Notes: a model not told the origin generated them from the letters alone. 64,000 nt of DNA from Luteimonas aestuarii (GCF_004357985.1 NZ_SMTF01000017.1:22798-86797); one strand, 5' to 3'. Numbered from the stretch's first letter, positions 1 to 8,131 are shown. Numbers and translations are program-made.

Positions 1-1215
1 GCCGTTGGCCCACAGCAGTTCCAGCGCACGCACGGTGTCGCCGTCACGCTCGAAACGCACGCGCCGTGTGGGTTCGCCGTCGACGAAGAACACCGTGTCG
101 GACAGCGGGCGCAGGCGGAGCGGCGGGCGACGGCCTTGCCGCAGTTGCAGGGCCGAATCGACGCGCTCGACCTGCACTGCACCGTAGTGGCCGACGAATG
201 CCGACAGTACGTCCGTGTGCACGACGTCGGCGGGAGCCGCCAGTGCCTCCAGCGACCAGCGCACGTCATCGCCGGCCCCCGTGGCCAGCAGCGTTTCCAG
301 CGCCTGCCGGGTGGCGACATCCAGCGCGCGCGCGCTGTCGACGACGACGTCCGGCTGCACGCCAACGCCTTCCCAGTTGCCACCGGTCAGCGGGCTGACC
401 GGCGTGCCGTTCGACACGAACACGCTGTAGCCGTCCCCCACCGGGTACGGCCGGCCCGGGTTGGCGGCACCGGCGGTGGCTTCGCCCACCACCGTGGCGC
501 GGCGGGCGTTCTGCAGCGTGTAGGCGAAGGCTTCGGCGGCCGAGCCGGTCCGTCCGCTGACCAGGACATACAGCGGCAACGCCGTGCGCGGGGCCGCGAA
601 CGGCTCGGCCGGCGCCTCGGATGCCGTGCCCGCACGCGAGTGGAAGGTGTTGTAGATGTCGCTGCCCGGGGCCACGAAGGCGCTGGCCAGGTACCCCACC
701 ATCGCCGGCGAGCCGCCGCCGTTGTCGCGCAGGTCGATCAGCAGCGCGTCGGCATGCGCCAGCAGCTGCAAGGCCGCCTCGATGGCGCGCCGCGCGGGCG
801 CATCCGGCTCGCCGAATTCGAAGTCCGCGAACATGCGCAGGTCGAGATATCCCACGTTGCCCGGCAGCAGCTGCACCTGGCGGATGCCGAAATTGACGCG
901 CGCCGCGTCCGGGCGCGGGCCAGGCCGCGGGCCCGCGTCCGCCCCGTCCTGCCAGCGCACGTTGAAGTGGCGGTCCCGTGGCTTGAGCACCTCGGTCAGG
1001 GCCGAGGCCAGCTCCTGCGGATGGACCAGCGCATCGAACTCGCCACGGGCTGCGGACCCACGCAGGCCATCGGCGATCTCGCGGCCGCGGGCCGGATCGA
1101 AGTACTCGCGCTCGATGGCATCGGCCACGCGACCGGCCACGGCACGTGGCTCCGCGGCGTGGACGGTCGCCGTGAGCAGGACACACAGCAGCAGGCTGGC
1201 GAAGATGCGGGGCAT
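1..1215 (-). CDS. S41-family secreted peptidase, partial (3' end beyond window)
   Basis: Predicted exported serine peptidase of the S41 (C-terminal processing / IRBP-like) family. The first 405 codons are present and the gene runs off the left edge. Residues 1-21 form a signal peptide ending VHA|AEP. An N-terminal helical region (about 25-85) precedes the catalytic domain. The segment LLIDLRDNGGG near 160 is the conserved core strand, and GRTGSAAEAF near 221-230 carries the predicted nucleophile Ser225. The following VVGEATAGAANPG is where tail-specific proteases often have the catalytic Lys; none is visible, as in many IRBP-type members. The ATG at 1215 is chosen because the signal peptide follows directly. 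The serine hydrolase gene upstream on the same strand ends 163 bases away. Substrate unknown. Confidence 0.85.
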   Translation of the reverse strand, partial: MPRIFASLLLCVLLTATVHAAEPRAVAGRVADAIEREYFDPARGREIADGLRGSAARGEFDALVHPQELASALTEVLKPRDRHFNVRWQDGADAGPRPGPRPDAARVNFGIRQVQLLPGNVGYLDLRMFADFEFGEPDAPARRAIEAALQLLAHADALLIDLRDNGGGSPAMVGYLASAFVAPGSDIYNTFHSRAGTASEAPAEPFAAPRTALPLYVLVSGRTGSAAEAFAYTLQNARRATVVGEATAGAANPGRPYPVGDGYSVFVSNGTPVSPLTGGNWEGVGVQPDVVVDSARALDVATRQALETLLATGAGDDVRWSLEALAAPADVVHTDVLSAFVGHYGAVQVERVDSALQLRQGRRPPLRLRPLSDTVFFVDGEPTRRVRFERDGDTVRALELLWANG

Positions 1216-1378
1216 GGGGCGGTGCCAGGAGAGGGTGCTTGTAACGGGATGCGCGTGGAACGACAAACGTCGCAGGACGCCGCCATCCGCTCAGGTTTGC
1301 CGAACCGATGCGGCCCACGCCCGCGCCGCGCGTCCTCCGCGCACACCGACGCGCGCGGACGCGCCCCCGAACCGTCGT

Positions 1379-2809
1379 TTACCTCTCCGCAGCCGCCGTC
1401 GGCAGCGGCATGCGCAGCAGGTAGTAATCGACCAGGCGATTGGCGGCAGGCGGATCCACGTTCGCCAGGCCCACCACCACGATGCCGTGGTCGGGATACA
1501 CGCGCAGGTCGCCGTTCATGCCCGGCGCGCCGCCGCCGTGGCCGAACATGCGCACGCCGTCCTGCGTGCGCGCCATGAAGCCATAGCCGTACCACGGGGT
1601 CTGGTTGCGCGTGGCCTCGGCCAGCATGTCCGGCGACAGCAAGGTGCCATCGAGCAGCGCACGCGCGAACGCCAGCAGGTCGCCTGCCGTGCTGTAGCCG
1701 CCACCGGCCGCGGTGCCGCGGTACGGCAAGGTGTCGGCGGCATCCACCCAGGCCCCGTCCTTGCGCATGTAGGCGATCGCGCGACCGGGCACGTCGACGT
1801 CCTCGGGCAACGATCCACTGCGCTGCATTCCGGCGGGCGCGAACACGTGCGTGTCGATGTAGTCGTAGTAGGACTGCCCGCTGGCGCGTTCGATGATCGC
1901 GCCCAGTAGCAGGAAGCCATGGTTGGAGTAGCGTTGCTCCGCGCCCGGTGCATGCGTGGGTGCGCGCGCACCGAACAGGCGCACGTAGTCGTCGTGCGTC
2001 TTCAGCGACAGGCGTTGCGCATCGAACTCGGGCCCGAAGAAATCACCGGTGCCGCCCGAGTGCGTCAGCAACTGCCGCACGGTCGCCTTCGCGACCTCCG
2101 CATTCGGATAACCGGGCAGGTACTCGCCGACCGTGCCGTCCAGCGAAAGCTTGCCCGCCTGCACCAGCTGCAGCGTGGCGACCGCAGTGAACATCTTGTT
2201 CATCGACCCGATGCGGAACCGGGTGTCCAGCGTGACCGGCGCATCCGCGGGCGCGCCGGCGCGATGCCATGCGCGGTGCAGCAGCACGTCGTCGCCGCTA
2301 GCGACCAGCAGCACGCCGGAGAAGCCATCGTCCGCCGCCTGCTCGTCGGCCCTCGCCACCAGCGCATCGATGGCGCCCTGCGCCGTCATGCGCGCCACGC
2401 GCAGGTCCTCGGGCGGATCGATGGTGCGGATCTCCAGCCGCGCCGGTTCGCCCGCCCTCACCTCCATCTGCATGCGCGCCACCGTGTCGGAGTCCATTTC
2501 CTGCAACAGCGCCAACGCCTTGCCCGGATCCGACGGCTCATGGCGCACCAGCCGGAACCCGCCCGTCTCGACGCGGAACCCCAGCATCCCGTCCACGTCC
2601 ATGTCCGGCTTCCAGCGGTCGCGGAATGCCTCCAGCGGCGCGCGCTCGCCGGAATTGAACGCCGCCAGCCAGGCATCGAGCGCCTGTCGGGCGGGGTCGA
2701 GGGCAGCCTCGGCCACCGGTACGGGGCGGTCCGTCGGCGCGGGGGACGGTTGCGCCAGTAGCGTCAGAGGCAAGCAGCACGCGACGAGCAGGGAGACGGC
2801 GCGGGACAT
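1379..2809 (-). CDS. Secreted serine hydrolase, class C beta-lactamase-like (S12 family)
   Basis: A 476-residue exported serine hydrolase of the beta-lactamase/D-alanyl-D-alanine carboxypeptidase/esterase superfamily. Residues 1-20 are a signal peptide. Residues about 35-140 form an N-terminal domain of the DUF3471/NTF2-like sort that often accompanies S12 hydrolases. The catalytic domain starts near 160. The nucleophile motif is SMNK (Ser202, Lys205), the second motif is YSN (Tyr294-Asn296), and the KTG-equivalent is HGGGAPGM near 430. The in-frame start 69 bases upstream would put residues before the signal peptide, so the ATG at 2809 is preferred. A true beta-lactamase role is unlikely; esterase or peptidase activity is more typical of this subgroup, and the substrate cannot be told from sequence. 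Confidence 0.88.
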   Translation of the reverse strand: MSRAVSLLVACCLPLTLLAQPSPAPTDRPVPVAEAALDPARQALDAWLAAFNSGERAPLEAFRDRWKPDMDVDGMLGFRVETGGFRLVRHEPSDPGKALALLQEMDSDTVARMQMEVRAGEPARLEIRTIDPPEDLRVARMTAQGAIDALVARADEQAADDGFSGVLLVASGDDVLLHRAWHRAGAPADAPVTLDTRFRIGSMNKMFTAVATLQLVQAGKLSLDGTVGEYLPGYPNAEVAKATVRQLLTHSGGTGDFFGPEFDAQRLSLKTHDDYVRLFGARAPTHAPGAEQRYSNHGFLLLGAIIERASGQSYYDYIDTHVFAPAGMQRSGSLPEDVDVPGRAIAYMRKDGAWVDAADTLPYRGTAAGGGYSTAGDLLAFARALLDGTLLSPDMLAEATRNQTPWYGYGFMARTQDGVRMFGHGGGAPGMNGDLRVYPDHGIVVVGLANVDPPAANRLVDYYLLRMPLPTAAAER

Positions 2810-2980
2810 GGCGGGCACTCGGAAGGGAGTCGGAACCATCCAGATACATCCGAGGGGTGGCTCGTTGCAGCAAGGCAAGAAATTGAATCTGAGCCGGCTT
2901 CTGCCAGACCCCGCATCTGCTGCACTGCGTCACCGGTCTCAGCCTATGCTAGTGGCGCAATAAGGACGGGCATCGGGGTT

Positions 2981-3436
2981 ATGTCCGAAATAAAAAGCAA
3001 CTTTCGATCATGGCTCGGTCCGGTCCTGGCGTCGCTGCTCGCGCTGGCATGGTCGCTGCCGGCCATCGCAACCGATGTTTGGGTAAACACAAGCTCCGGC
3101 GTCTATCACTGTCCCGGCGGGCAGTACTACGGCAACACAAAACGTGGCCGGTACATGTCCGAGACCGATGCCGTACAACGCGGCTACCGAGCTGCCTATG
3201 GCCGCGCCTGTTCCGCTGCCGACGCTGCGGCTGCGCAGCGGCAAGTACTACAAGGCTTGTCGCCTCGCGGTCCTGAAGCAGCCTCCGGCACGCGCGTTTG
3301 GATCAATACCAGTTCCCGCGTCTACCACTGCCCCGGCACTCGCTACTACGGTGCAACTTCACGAGGGCGTTATGCCACCGAGGCAGAAGCGATATCAAGC
3401 GGAAACCGGCCTGCCTACGGATCGCGATGTAACTGA
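2981..3436 (+). CDS. Secreted protein with two tandem Cys-containing repeats
   Basis: A 151-residue predicted exported protein with signal peptide 1-31 (SLPAIA|TDV). The mature part is two copies, about 32-76 and 105-150, of a 45-residue unit beginning VWVNTSSGVYHCPG / VWINTSSRVYHCPG and ending AYGRAC / AYGSRC. They are joined by an Ala-rich linker. Each unit has an HCP near its start and a Cys at its end, plus a conserved YYG-x-T-x-RGRY core. The unit resembles small domains appended to secreted nucleases in Xanthomonadaceae and faintly resembles the Ada metal-binding fold; that relation is my inference. AAGGA lies 14 bases before the ATG, so the ribosome site is weak. No function can be assigned. 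Confidence 0.75.
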   Translation: MSEIKSNFRSWLGPVLASLLALAWSLPAIATDVWVNTSSGVYHCPGGQYYGNTKRGRYMSETDAVQRGYRAAYGRACSAADAAAAQRQVLQGLSPRGPEAASGTRVWINTSSRVYHCPGTRYYGATSRGRYATEAEAISSGNRPAYGSRCN

Positions 3437-3549
3437 TGGCGATAGGGTCGACCCCGACGCCTGCTTTGCTACGGGAGTGGACCTGACCCCGTTCTGTGCC
3501 GTTCCGTGCCATCGGGAAAGCGTCCCAGAGGCGTCCTATCGGAGCCTGC

Positions 3550-3748
3550 ATGTCTTCTCCTTTCCAACTCCACGCCTGCAAATCGCTGCCGGTCTACCTC
3601 ATGCACGACCAACCGACGACCTGCCCCATGTGCGGGCGCCGGACGGATTGGCACGGATAGCAGCCGCAACTCCATCGTCGAGGCGGACGAGGACTTCGGA
3701 TGGGTCGAGACGGAGATCGGGTGGGTCCAAGCGTCGGGAGTCATTTAG
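3550..3748 (+). pseudogene. Small zinc-ribbon-like protein gene with a probable single-base frameshift
   Basis: ATG at 3550 has a clean ribosome site, GGAG with 5-base spacing. The first frame encodes 36 residues with a CPMCG knuckle and ends at TAG 3658-3660. From about 3655 another frame continues with RNSIVEADEDFGWVETEIG and stops at TAG 3746-3748. Removing one G from the GG in cacggatag would join the two parts into a protein of about 65 residues with a sensible acidic/aromatic tail. I read this as a small xanthomonad zinc-binding protein broken by a +1 insertion. A functional 36-residue product or a sequencing error are alternatives. Its tail end overlaps the stop of the convergent gene at 3745. 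Confidence 0.45.
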
Positions 3749-4005
3749 CCCGCTCTACGATGCGGCCACGTCGTTGCAGCAAGCACGCCATCGAGATCAC
3801 GGGCCATGCGTTCGAAGCATTGCGCCAATGCCTCCGGCGAGACCGGGATCTCCTCGTCGCCGGAAACCACCGCCGGCTCGGTCAATCGCGCCAGCAACCG
3901 CAGATGGTCACGCAGTTGCAACAGCGCGAGGTGCGCCTGCTCGGGCAACACATAGCCCATGGGCATGGAGGATCGGGGTTTCGAAACGCGACGTCCTGTT
4001 CGCAT
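3745..4005 (-). CDS. XAC0095-like small protein
   Basis: An 86-residue protein resembling the short XAC0095 family of Xanthomonadaceae. The recognisable core is GYVLPEQAHLALLQLRDHL, then LARLTEP, an acidic stretch, and ALAQCFERMARDLDGVLA. This gives two predicted helices and no signal peptide. The ATG at 4005 is preferred over the in-frame start at 4071 because AGGAG lies 7 bases before it. Function is unknown for the family. A GC-rich hairpin (4030-4045) sits just before the ribosome site and a larger predicted RNA structure lies at 4048-4122, so translation could be controlled by the leader. Confidence 0.7.
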   Translation of the reverse strand: MRTGRRVSKPRSSMPMGYVLPEQAHLALLQLRDHLRLLARLTEPAVVSGDEEIPVSPEALAQCFERMARDLDGVLAATTWPHRRAG

Positions 4006-4029
4006 GGCTCGACTCCTGTCGACGGAAGA

Positions 4030-4122
4030 CCCGCCCGTGGGCGGGATGCCGGGAGGTTCGAAACCGCGCATAGACGGCGGGCATATTCCCCTTGCGGGTG
4101 TTGTATTAGCCGCCCTCCCGGC
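4030..4122 (-). ncRNA. Candidate structured 5' leader of the XAC0095-like gene
   Basis: On the minus strand, positions 4122-4114 and 4056-4048 are perfect 9-base complements (GCCGGGAGG and CCTCCCGGC) closing a 57-base loop. Inside are a CCC-GCAA-GGG hairpin with a GNRA tetraloop (around 4090-4100), flanked by GCGG/CCGC, and a GGTT-TCG-AACC hairpin (about 4055-4065). A further 6-bp hairpin CCCGCC-CACG-GGCGGG (4045-4030) directly precedes the AGGAG of the gene at 4005. The arrangement resembles a cis-regulatory RNA (closing stem, internal GNRA hairpin, expression-platform hairpin next to the ribosome site). I do not recognise it as any named riboswitch. Confidence 0.35.
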
Positions 4123-4160
4123 GCAGGGATCGCGCCGGTCGTGCCCAAGCCTCTGGGCAC

Positions 4161-4190
4161 AAAAAACCCACCAGGTTTTCGGAGGTGGGT
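4161..4190 (-). terminator. Rho-independent terminator, minus strand
   Basis: Read on the minus strand, ACCCACC (4190-4184), an 11-base loop, GGTGGGT (4172-4166), then a run of T down to 4161. This is a standard intrinsic terminator. No minus-strand gene is visible upstream between it and the + strand gene at 4385, so the transcript it ends is unknown. A second perfect 7-bp hairpin (GTGCCCA/TGGGCAC, 4141-4160) adjoins it. Confidence 0.6.
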
Positions 4191-4384
4191 ACCGCTATGC
4201 GTGGAGTTTCGACGCTCCGTGGTCAAGAGTCTGCTACTGCGTATTCGTTCCGTCAAGGGAGCTCAAAATCGGACTCAACTCTACTGCTGCACCGCAGCCT
4301 GATCTCAGCCATACGAGATGCTAGGCTCCCCCTGGGGACACACAAGCACGGATGCGCTGGCGCGACGGTATCGCTGGAGTCTTT
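4191..4384. other. Intergenic, no gene seen; possible small minus-strand RNA source
   Basis: The stretch between the minus-strand terminator and the nuclease gene has open frames but none with family resemblance or good codon use. Because a strong minus-strand terminator lies at its left end, a short untranslated RNA starting here is possible. The AT-richer composition begins in this interval. Confidence 0.3.
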
Positions 4385-5314
4385 GTGCTGCCGATTCCAT
4401 TTGAAATTGGTGCGCTCTATCGCCGTCGCCGTGATATCCATGGCTTGTACGGTGGGCAGCAGCAAGGTGGTATCTCGACGCCTGCGAAGTTTCCCGTGGT
4501 GATTGCCTTCACCGGGGAAGCTGGTCATTCGCACGGGTATAGCGATAAATGGGAAAGCGAAGTGATCCTTCGCTACTACGGGGAAGGCCAGCAAGGACAC
4601 ATGACGTTCAGTGGCGGGAACCGCGCTATTCGTGATCACGTCAAAGATGGCAAACAGTTGTTGCTGTTTCAGATGATGGGCCATGGAAAGCCATGTCGGT
4701 ATCTTGGCGAGTTCGTTCTCGTTGGAACAGAGATTGATCCTCGTGCCCCAGACACGACTGGCCGCGTCCGGAATGCCATCGTCTTTCGATTAACACCAAA
4801 GGATGCCGATTCGTCGTTCTTCTCTAATGGCGTTCGTGATCGCTCACCTGAGCAAAGCCCTCTGGACACCACCTCCACGCAGAAGCTTGTCGAGGTACGA
4901 AAGAAGCAATCGCTATTCCGTCGTCAACTCATCACGGTGGAGAAGGGCTGCCGTCTCACCGGAGTCCAAGATCTTCGCTTTCTACGCGCTAGTCATATCA
5001 AGCCTTGGGCGGACTGCAAATTTGCCGAAGAACGGACCGATGGGCATAACGGTCTGCTCCTGACGCCCCACGCAGACCTGCTCTTCGATCGCGGATGGAT
5101 CAGTTTTGATGACAACGGCGAACTGCTTCGCTCAGGCGCACTACCCGATGACGTGGAGAAGCGCCTAGCGCTCAAACTCCGACCCGGGAGGAAATACGGA
5201 GAGTTTTCCGTCGGGCAGCAGAGATATTTGGAACATCATCGAAAGCATGTCTTTGAGCAGAAGTTCAAGCGGATCGATGACCCAGTGGAAGACTTGATTC
5301 AACGCCTGTCTTAG
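4385..5314 (+). CDS. Predicted modification-dependent nuclease: SRA/YDG-like domain plus HNH
   Basis: A 309-residue two-domain protein. Residues about 5-140 (starting IPFEIGALYRRR, with FTGEAG, GGNRAIRDH and YLGEF) resemble the SRA/YDG base-flipping fold that reads modified cytosine. Residues about 185-255 form an HNH_2-type nuclease: SHIKPW (His about 204), HNGLLLTPHADLLFD (Asn 222, His 229) and the closing strand. Such fusions are usually type IV-like restriction enzymes cutting modified DNA. The GTG at 4385 is preferred to the ATG at 4352 because GGAG sits 5 bases before it and the family typically starts at this point. Base composition is AT-richer than the flanks, fitting transfer. The membrane protein gene follows after 26 bases. 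Confidence 0.75.
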   Translation: MLPIPFEIGALYRRRRDIHGLYGGQQQGGISTPAKFPVVIAFTGEAGHSHGYSDKWESEVILRYYGEGQQGHMTFSGGNRAIRDHVKDGKQLLLFQMMGHGKPCRYLGEFVLVGTEIDPRAPDTTGRVRNAIVFRLTPKDADSSFFSNGVRDRSPEQSPLDTTSTQKLVEVRKKQSLFRRQLITVEKGCRLTGVQDLRFLRASHIKPWADCKFAEERTDGHNGLLLTPHADLLFDRGWISFDDNGELLRSGALPDDVEKRLALKLRPGRKYGEFSVGQQRYLEHHRKHVFEQKFKRIDDPVEDLIQRLS

Positions 5315-5340
5315 CCACCAACATCGATGCGGAGAGAATC

Positions 5341-5955
5341 GTGCTGAAGGATCTTGTAGACGCCGGCGGTTCTGGACTCTTAGTTCCCGCTGTTCTTTTT
5401 GTTTTGGTCCTCTACGTGATTCGCGGCGCTTTTAGCCTGCATGGCAGAAAAAGCCAGCATCGCAAAGAGTTTTTGGATCTCTGGGATGCGGATCGAATCG
5501 GCGACGACCTTTGGTTAGAGGTAACGGTCCGCCATTTGTTTGGCGTCTATCTGCCCGCCCACGTCATTCGTCTTGCTCTAAGCCATCCATCAAGCAGCCA
5601 AGCGCTGTTAGATCTTTCGGAGTTATGGCCGCTGCTGCGTTACGATGCAAGCAGCCGAACCGTGCAATGGCGGAGCAAGCGCCACCGCAGCTTGTCGAGT
5701 AAAAAATTAGCTCGCTATGTGCCGTTAGTTTGGTACTTCGCCTTCGCGATCCTCGGTGTGATGTCCGCGCTCATTGCTTATCACTCTGACCAGAATGCCT
5801 TACTTCGATGGACATATTCAGTCCTTTCGATCGTACTGTTCGGCTGCGCGATGACGCATGTAGCGAAGGATGATGCGATCAAACTTGCTGCGGAGTCAGG
5901 CGACGTCTGGATATATCGCATTAATGCGGAGGCTGTCGTACTCGACGGCTGTTGA
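5341..5955 (+). CDS. Small membrane protein of unknown function, downstream of HNH nuclease
   Basis: A 204-residue protein starting at GTG 5341, with GGAGA 6 bases before it. One hydrophobic segment lies at about 13-29 (LLVPAVLFVLVLYVIRG) and two at about 127-146 and 152-170, separated by a soluble middle with charged residues (RSKRHRSLSSKKL before the second segment). No family recognised. It follows the nuclease gene by 26 bases on the same strand with the same AT-richer composition, so the pair is probably one operon. An effector or accessory role next to a restriction-type nuclease is possible but unproven. Confidence 0.6.
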   Translation: MLKDLVDAGGSGLLVPAVLFVLVLYVIRGAFSLHGRKSQHRKEFLDLWDADRIGDDLWLEVTVRHLFGVYLPAHVIRLALSHPSSSQALLDLSELWPLLRYDASSRTVQWRSKRHRSLSSKKLARYVPLVWYFAFAILGVMSALIAYHSDQNALLRWTYSVLSIVLFGCAMTHVAKDDAIKLAAESGDVWIYRINAEAVVLDGC

Positions 5956-6076
5956 CAAATCCCGGTCAACTACAAGCGCTCACCGACCAGAGGGAACGCT
6001 GACCCCGACCGATCGTTATGGTAGGAAAAGTGAACCTGACACCGTTCTTCCTCTGCCTGCTCCTCTCGTAGTCGCT

Positions 6077-7276
6077 TCAAGGACGCTGGCGCCTGAGCCT
6101 CGCCCCATACGCTGCATCTAACAGAACCAGAGCCGCTTCTGAGACGTCCACAAACTCTGAAAAGTCACGATCATTACCTCGCACGCCGCCCTTCCTCAAT
6201 GAAGCCAGCAAGCCTCTAGCTTTTTCCAGTACCGCCTGGACATGAAACATGGCATCGTCATAACTGGATTTCTTTGTTGCCAAGCATTGGTCTCTTAGGG
6301 AGGTCAAATAGTGTAGAAATGCATTCTTTTCACCCCAATCCACAAGCGAAGGTTGCACTCCAGAGAAAAGGGCCGTTGCGTAACCCGAATCGGGGTCTGG
6401 ATACATCAAAGGCAGTACTTTCGTTCGCTGCGCGACGTCAAGCATCGGCATCTTGTACTCAGACAAAGCCTGAGGACAGTAGTACCAGCCGCCCTTGGCC
6501 CGTCTCGAAACCTCATCATCGTTCGAGATCATGAACTTCTCCGGCTGGAAAGCTCGCACGTTCAGCCACGTCCCAGATGCGATGGCATCTACACCAATCG
6601 CTCCCAGAGGAAGCATCTGGTGATTTGCGTATCCAAAAAGCACCTTCTTTCCATAGACCTTGAGGCCAGCTGCTAGCTGAAATACTCCGGCCAGCCATAG
6701 CGGATCCTCGCTGAGGTAGCTGCTTGTTGTTTCGAGAACCACGTAAATCCTATCCGGTGCCCAACCCCTTACCCGATCAATCAGCTCGTCAATCGAGGTC
6801 TCGTTAGAGACAATGCTTGCGCCCAAAGCGATGGTGGGCTGAACCTCAGACGGCGCCAATCCAATGTCCATCGCACCCAACATTTGTGACTCGTGGAAAT
6901 CCCACCACAGGTCATCTAAGGATTCGGCATAAATTCCAGGAAGAATGAGCGATTGGCATCCGAGTTCTGCATTCAGGTCTTTCAGAACCTCCAGGCAATC
7001 AACGTTCCTACTATTGATGAGATCATTAGTTTTTTTTGAACCGAACTGCTGCCAATACTCATGGGAGGTCAGCCTGCCGTGGTCCGCTGCATGCAGGTAG
7101 CATTGCGGATCCACTAGAACTTCGGCAGAAGATTTTCCAATTGACTTGGCGACCTTTGCGAGCTGGGATTGCTCCAAGTCTCGCGGGCTTAGAATGACGC
7201 CACCCCCTCCCCAAGACGATATCAGCTCGTCCGCCAGCCCCATCATTCCATAGCCGAACTGCAGATAGAGTTCCAC
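6077..7276 (-). CDS. Conserved uncharacterised protein, third gene of kinase module
   Basis: A 399-residue soluble protein. The N-terminus (ELYLQFGYGMMGLADELI, then WGGGGVILSPRDLE and EVLVDPQCYL) and the later IASGTWLNVRAFQPEKF and GWYYCPQALSEYKMP are evenly hydrophobic/charged alternating segments. They suggest a TIM-barrel-like enzyme, perhaps distantly like tRNA-guanine transglycosylases; this fold guess is inference only. The GTG at 7276 is chosen over the GTG at 7282 because AAGGAG lies 5 bases before it. It begins 9 bases after the kinase stop, so the two are translationally linked. I know of similar proteins beside kinases but of no function. Confidence 0.65.
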   Translation of the reverse strand: MELYLQFGYGMMGLADELISSWGGGGVILSPRDLEQSQLAKVAKSIGKSSAEVLVDPQCYLHAADHGRLTSHEYWQQFGSKKTNDLINSRNVDCLEVLKDLNAELGCQSLILPGIYAESLDDLWWDFHESQMLGAMDIGLAPSEVQPTIALGASIVSNETSIDELIDRVRGWAPDRIYVVLETTSSYLSEDPLWLAGVFQLAAGLKVYGKKVLFGYANHQMLPLGAIGVDAIASGTWLNVRAFQPEKFMISNDDEVSRRAKGGWYYCPQALSEYKMPMLDVAQRTKVLPLMYPDPDSGYATALFSGVQPSLVDWGEKNAFLHYLTSLRDQCLATKKSSYDDAMFHVQAVLEKARGLLASLRKGGVRGNDRDFSEFVDVSEAALVLLDAAYGARLRRQRP

Positions 7277-7285
7277 GCGCACTCC

Positions 7286-8131
7286 TTATGAATGGATCAC
7301 CGCGCACCGAACGTCACTGAACCACTGCAAAGCGGCTCCAGCTGACTCGGGCCGTCGAGACGGGAATCGCGAGGTTAGAGCGGAAATGAAGTCCGCCATG
7401 GGCAAAGAACCAGCCACCTGTGCATCGAGGCGGTCAAGATCAAGGTCAAGCATGTGTTTAATGACAGCCAAGGCGTCCCTCTTGTTATGTAGGTATGGGT
7501 TTCGACCCAGCAACGCCTCGTACATCACGACGCCGACGGAGAAGATATCAGCCCTGATATCTATACTGTCTTTTAAGTTTCGAATTTGCTCCGGCGCACC
7601 GTATCCTGGCGTAAAAGGACCAAATCTATCTGACGTCTTTGTGACGGAGTCCATGTCAAGAAGACGCACAATACCAAAGTCAAGAATCCAGTGACTTCCT
7701 GCTTCGTCAACGATTATGTTTTCCGGCTTAATGTCGCGATGAACGAGAGTCGCCGCCTCAAACTCGCAACAAGCAGTTAACAAGGCATCTGCGAGATCAA
7801 TCACAGACGAGAGCGACTGCGGACCACTGCTCAAAATGTCTCGGTAGGTTTTCCCGCTGATGAAACGTTCCAAGAAATAAATGGCAAGCGTCCCTCCTAC
7901 TTCACGCTCGCCAACCTCTAGCATTTCCGGCACATATCGAGACCGTAACCTTGCAACGGCTTCTGCTTCACGAGCTGCCCTTGCGCCACTTGAGTCTGAG
8001 CTCTTTATGAGCTTCAGAACAAGACCGCCATTCTTGGTCACCCTGAAGACATGCTTTTGACCGCTACTTGCTATGAGAGCAAGAGATCCTAATTCAGGAA
8101 AGGCCTTATGCACATCTTCGATAGATATCAT
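7286..8131 (-). CDS. Serine/threonine protein kinase, second gene of module
   Basis: A 281-residue kinase domain with no transmembrane or sensor domain. Visible motifs: degenerate glycine loop SSGQKHVFRV (22-31), Lys40 in LVLKLI, catalytic loop HRDIKPENI (131-139, Asp133, Asn138), DFG (151-153) and GAPEQ (178-182) after GPFTPGY. All catalytic residues are present. The ATG at 8131 overlaps the upstream stop as ATGA; a longer in-frame start at 8170 would lie inside the upstream gene and lacks a better ribosome site. Size and lack of membrane anchor differ from PknB-type regulators and fit kinases found in bacterial immunity loci. The target is unknown; the flanking gene products are the obvious candidates. 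Confidence 0.88.
   Translation of the reverse strand: MISIEDVHKAFPELGSLALIASSGQKHVFRVTKNGGLVLKLIKSSDSSGARAAREAEAVARLRSRYVPEMLEVGEREVGGTLAIYFLERFISGKTYRDILSSGPQSLSSVIDLADALLTACCEFEAATLVHRDIKPENIIVDEAGSHWILDFGIVRLLDMDSVTKTSDRFGPFTPGYGAPEQIRNLKDSIDIRADIFSVGVVMYEALLGRNPYLHNKRDALAVIKHMLDLDLDRLDAQVAGSLPMADFISALTSRFPSRRPESAGAALQWFSDVRCAVIHS

Noticed and set aside
3952..3968. ATAGCCCATGGGCAT as a fifth LysR-type box
   Set aside because: One arm ends GGGCAT rather than RGYTAT, and it lies inside the XAC0095-like coding region.
3882..4256. 124-codon minus-strand frame over the structured leader
   Set aside because: It overlaps the better supported XAC0095-like gene in another frame and has no start signal or family.
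4352..4384. ATG 4352 as start of the HNH nuclease
   Set aside because: GTG 4385 has GGAG at 5 bases and fits the family's N-terminus; the ATG has no ribosome site.
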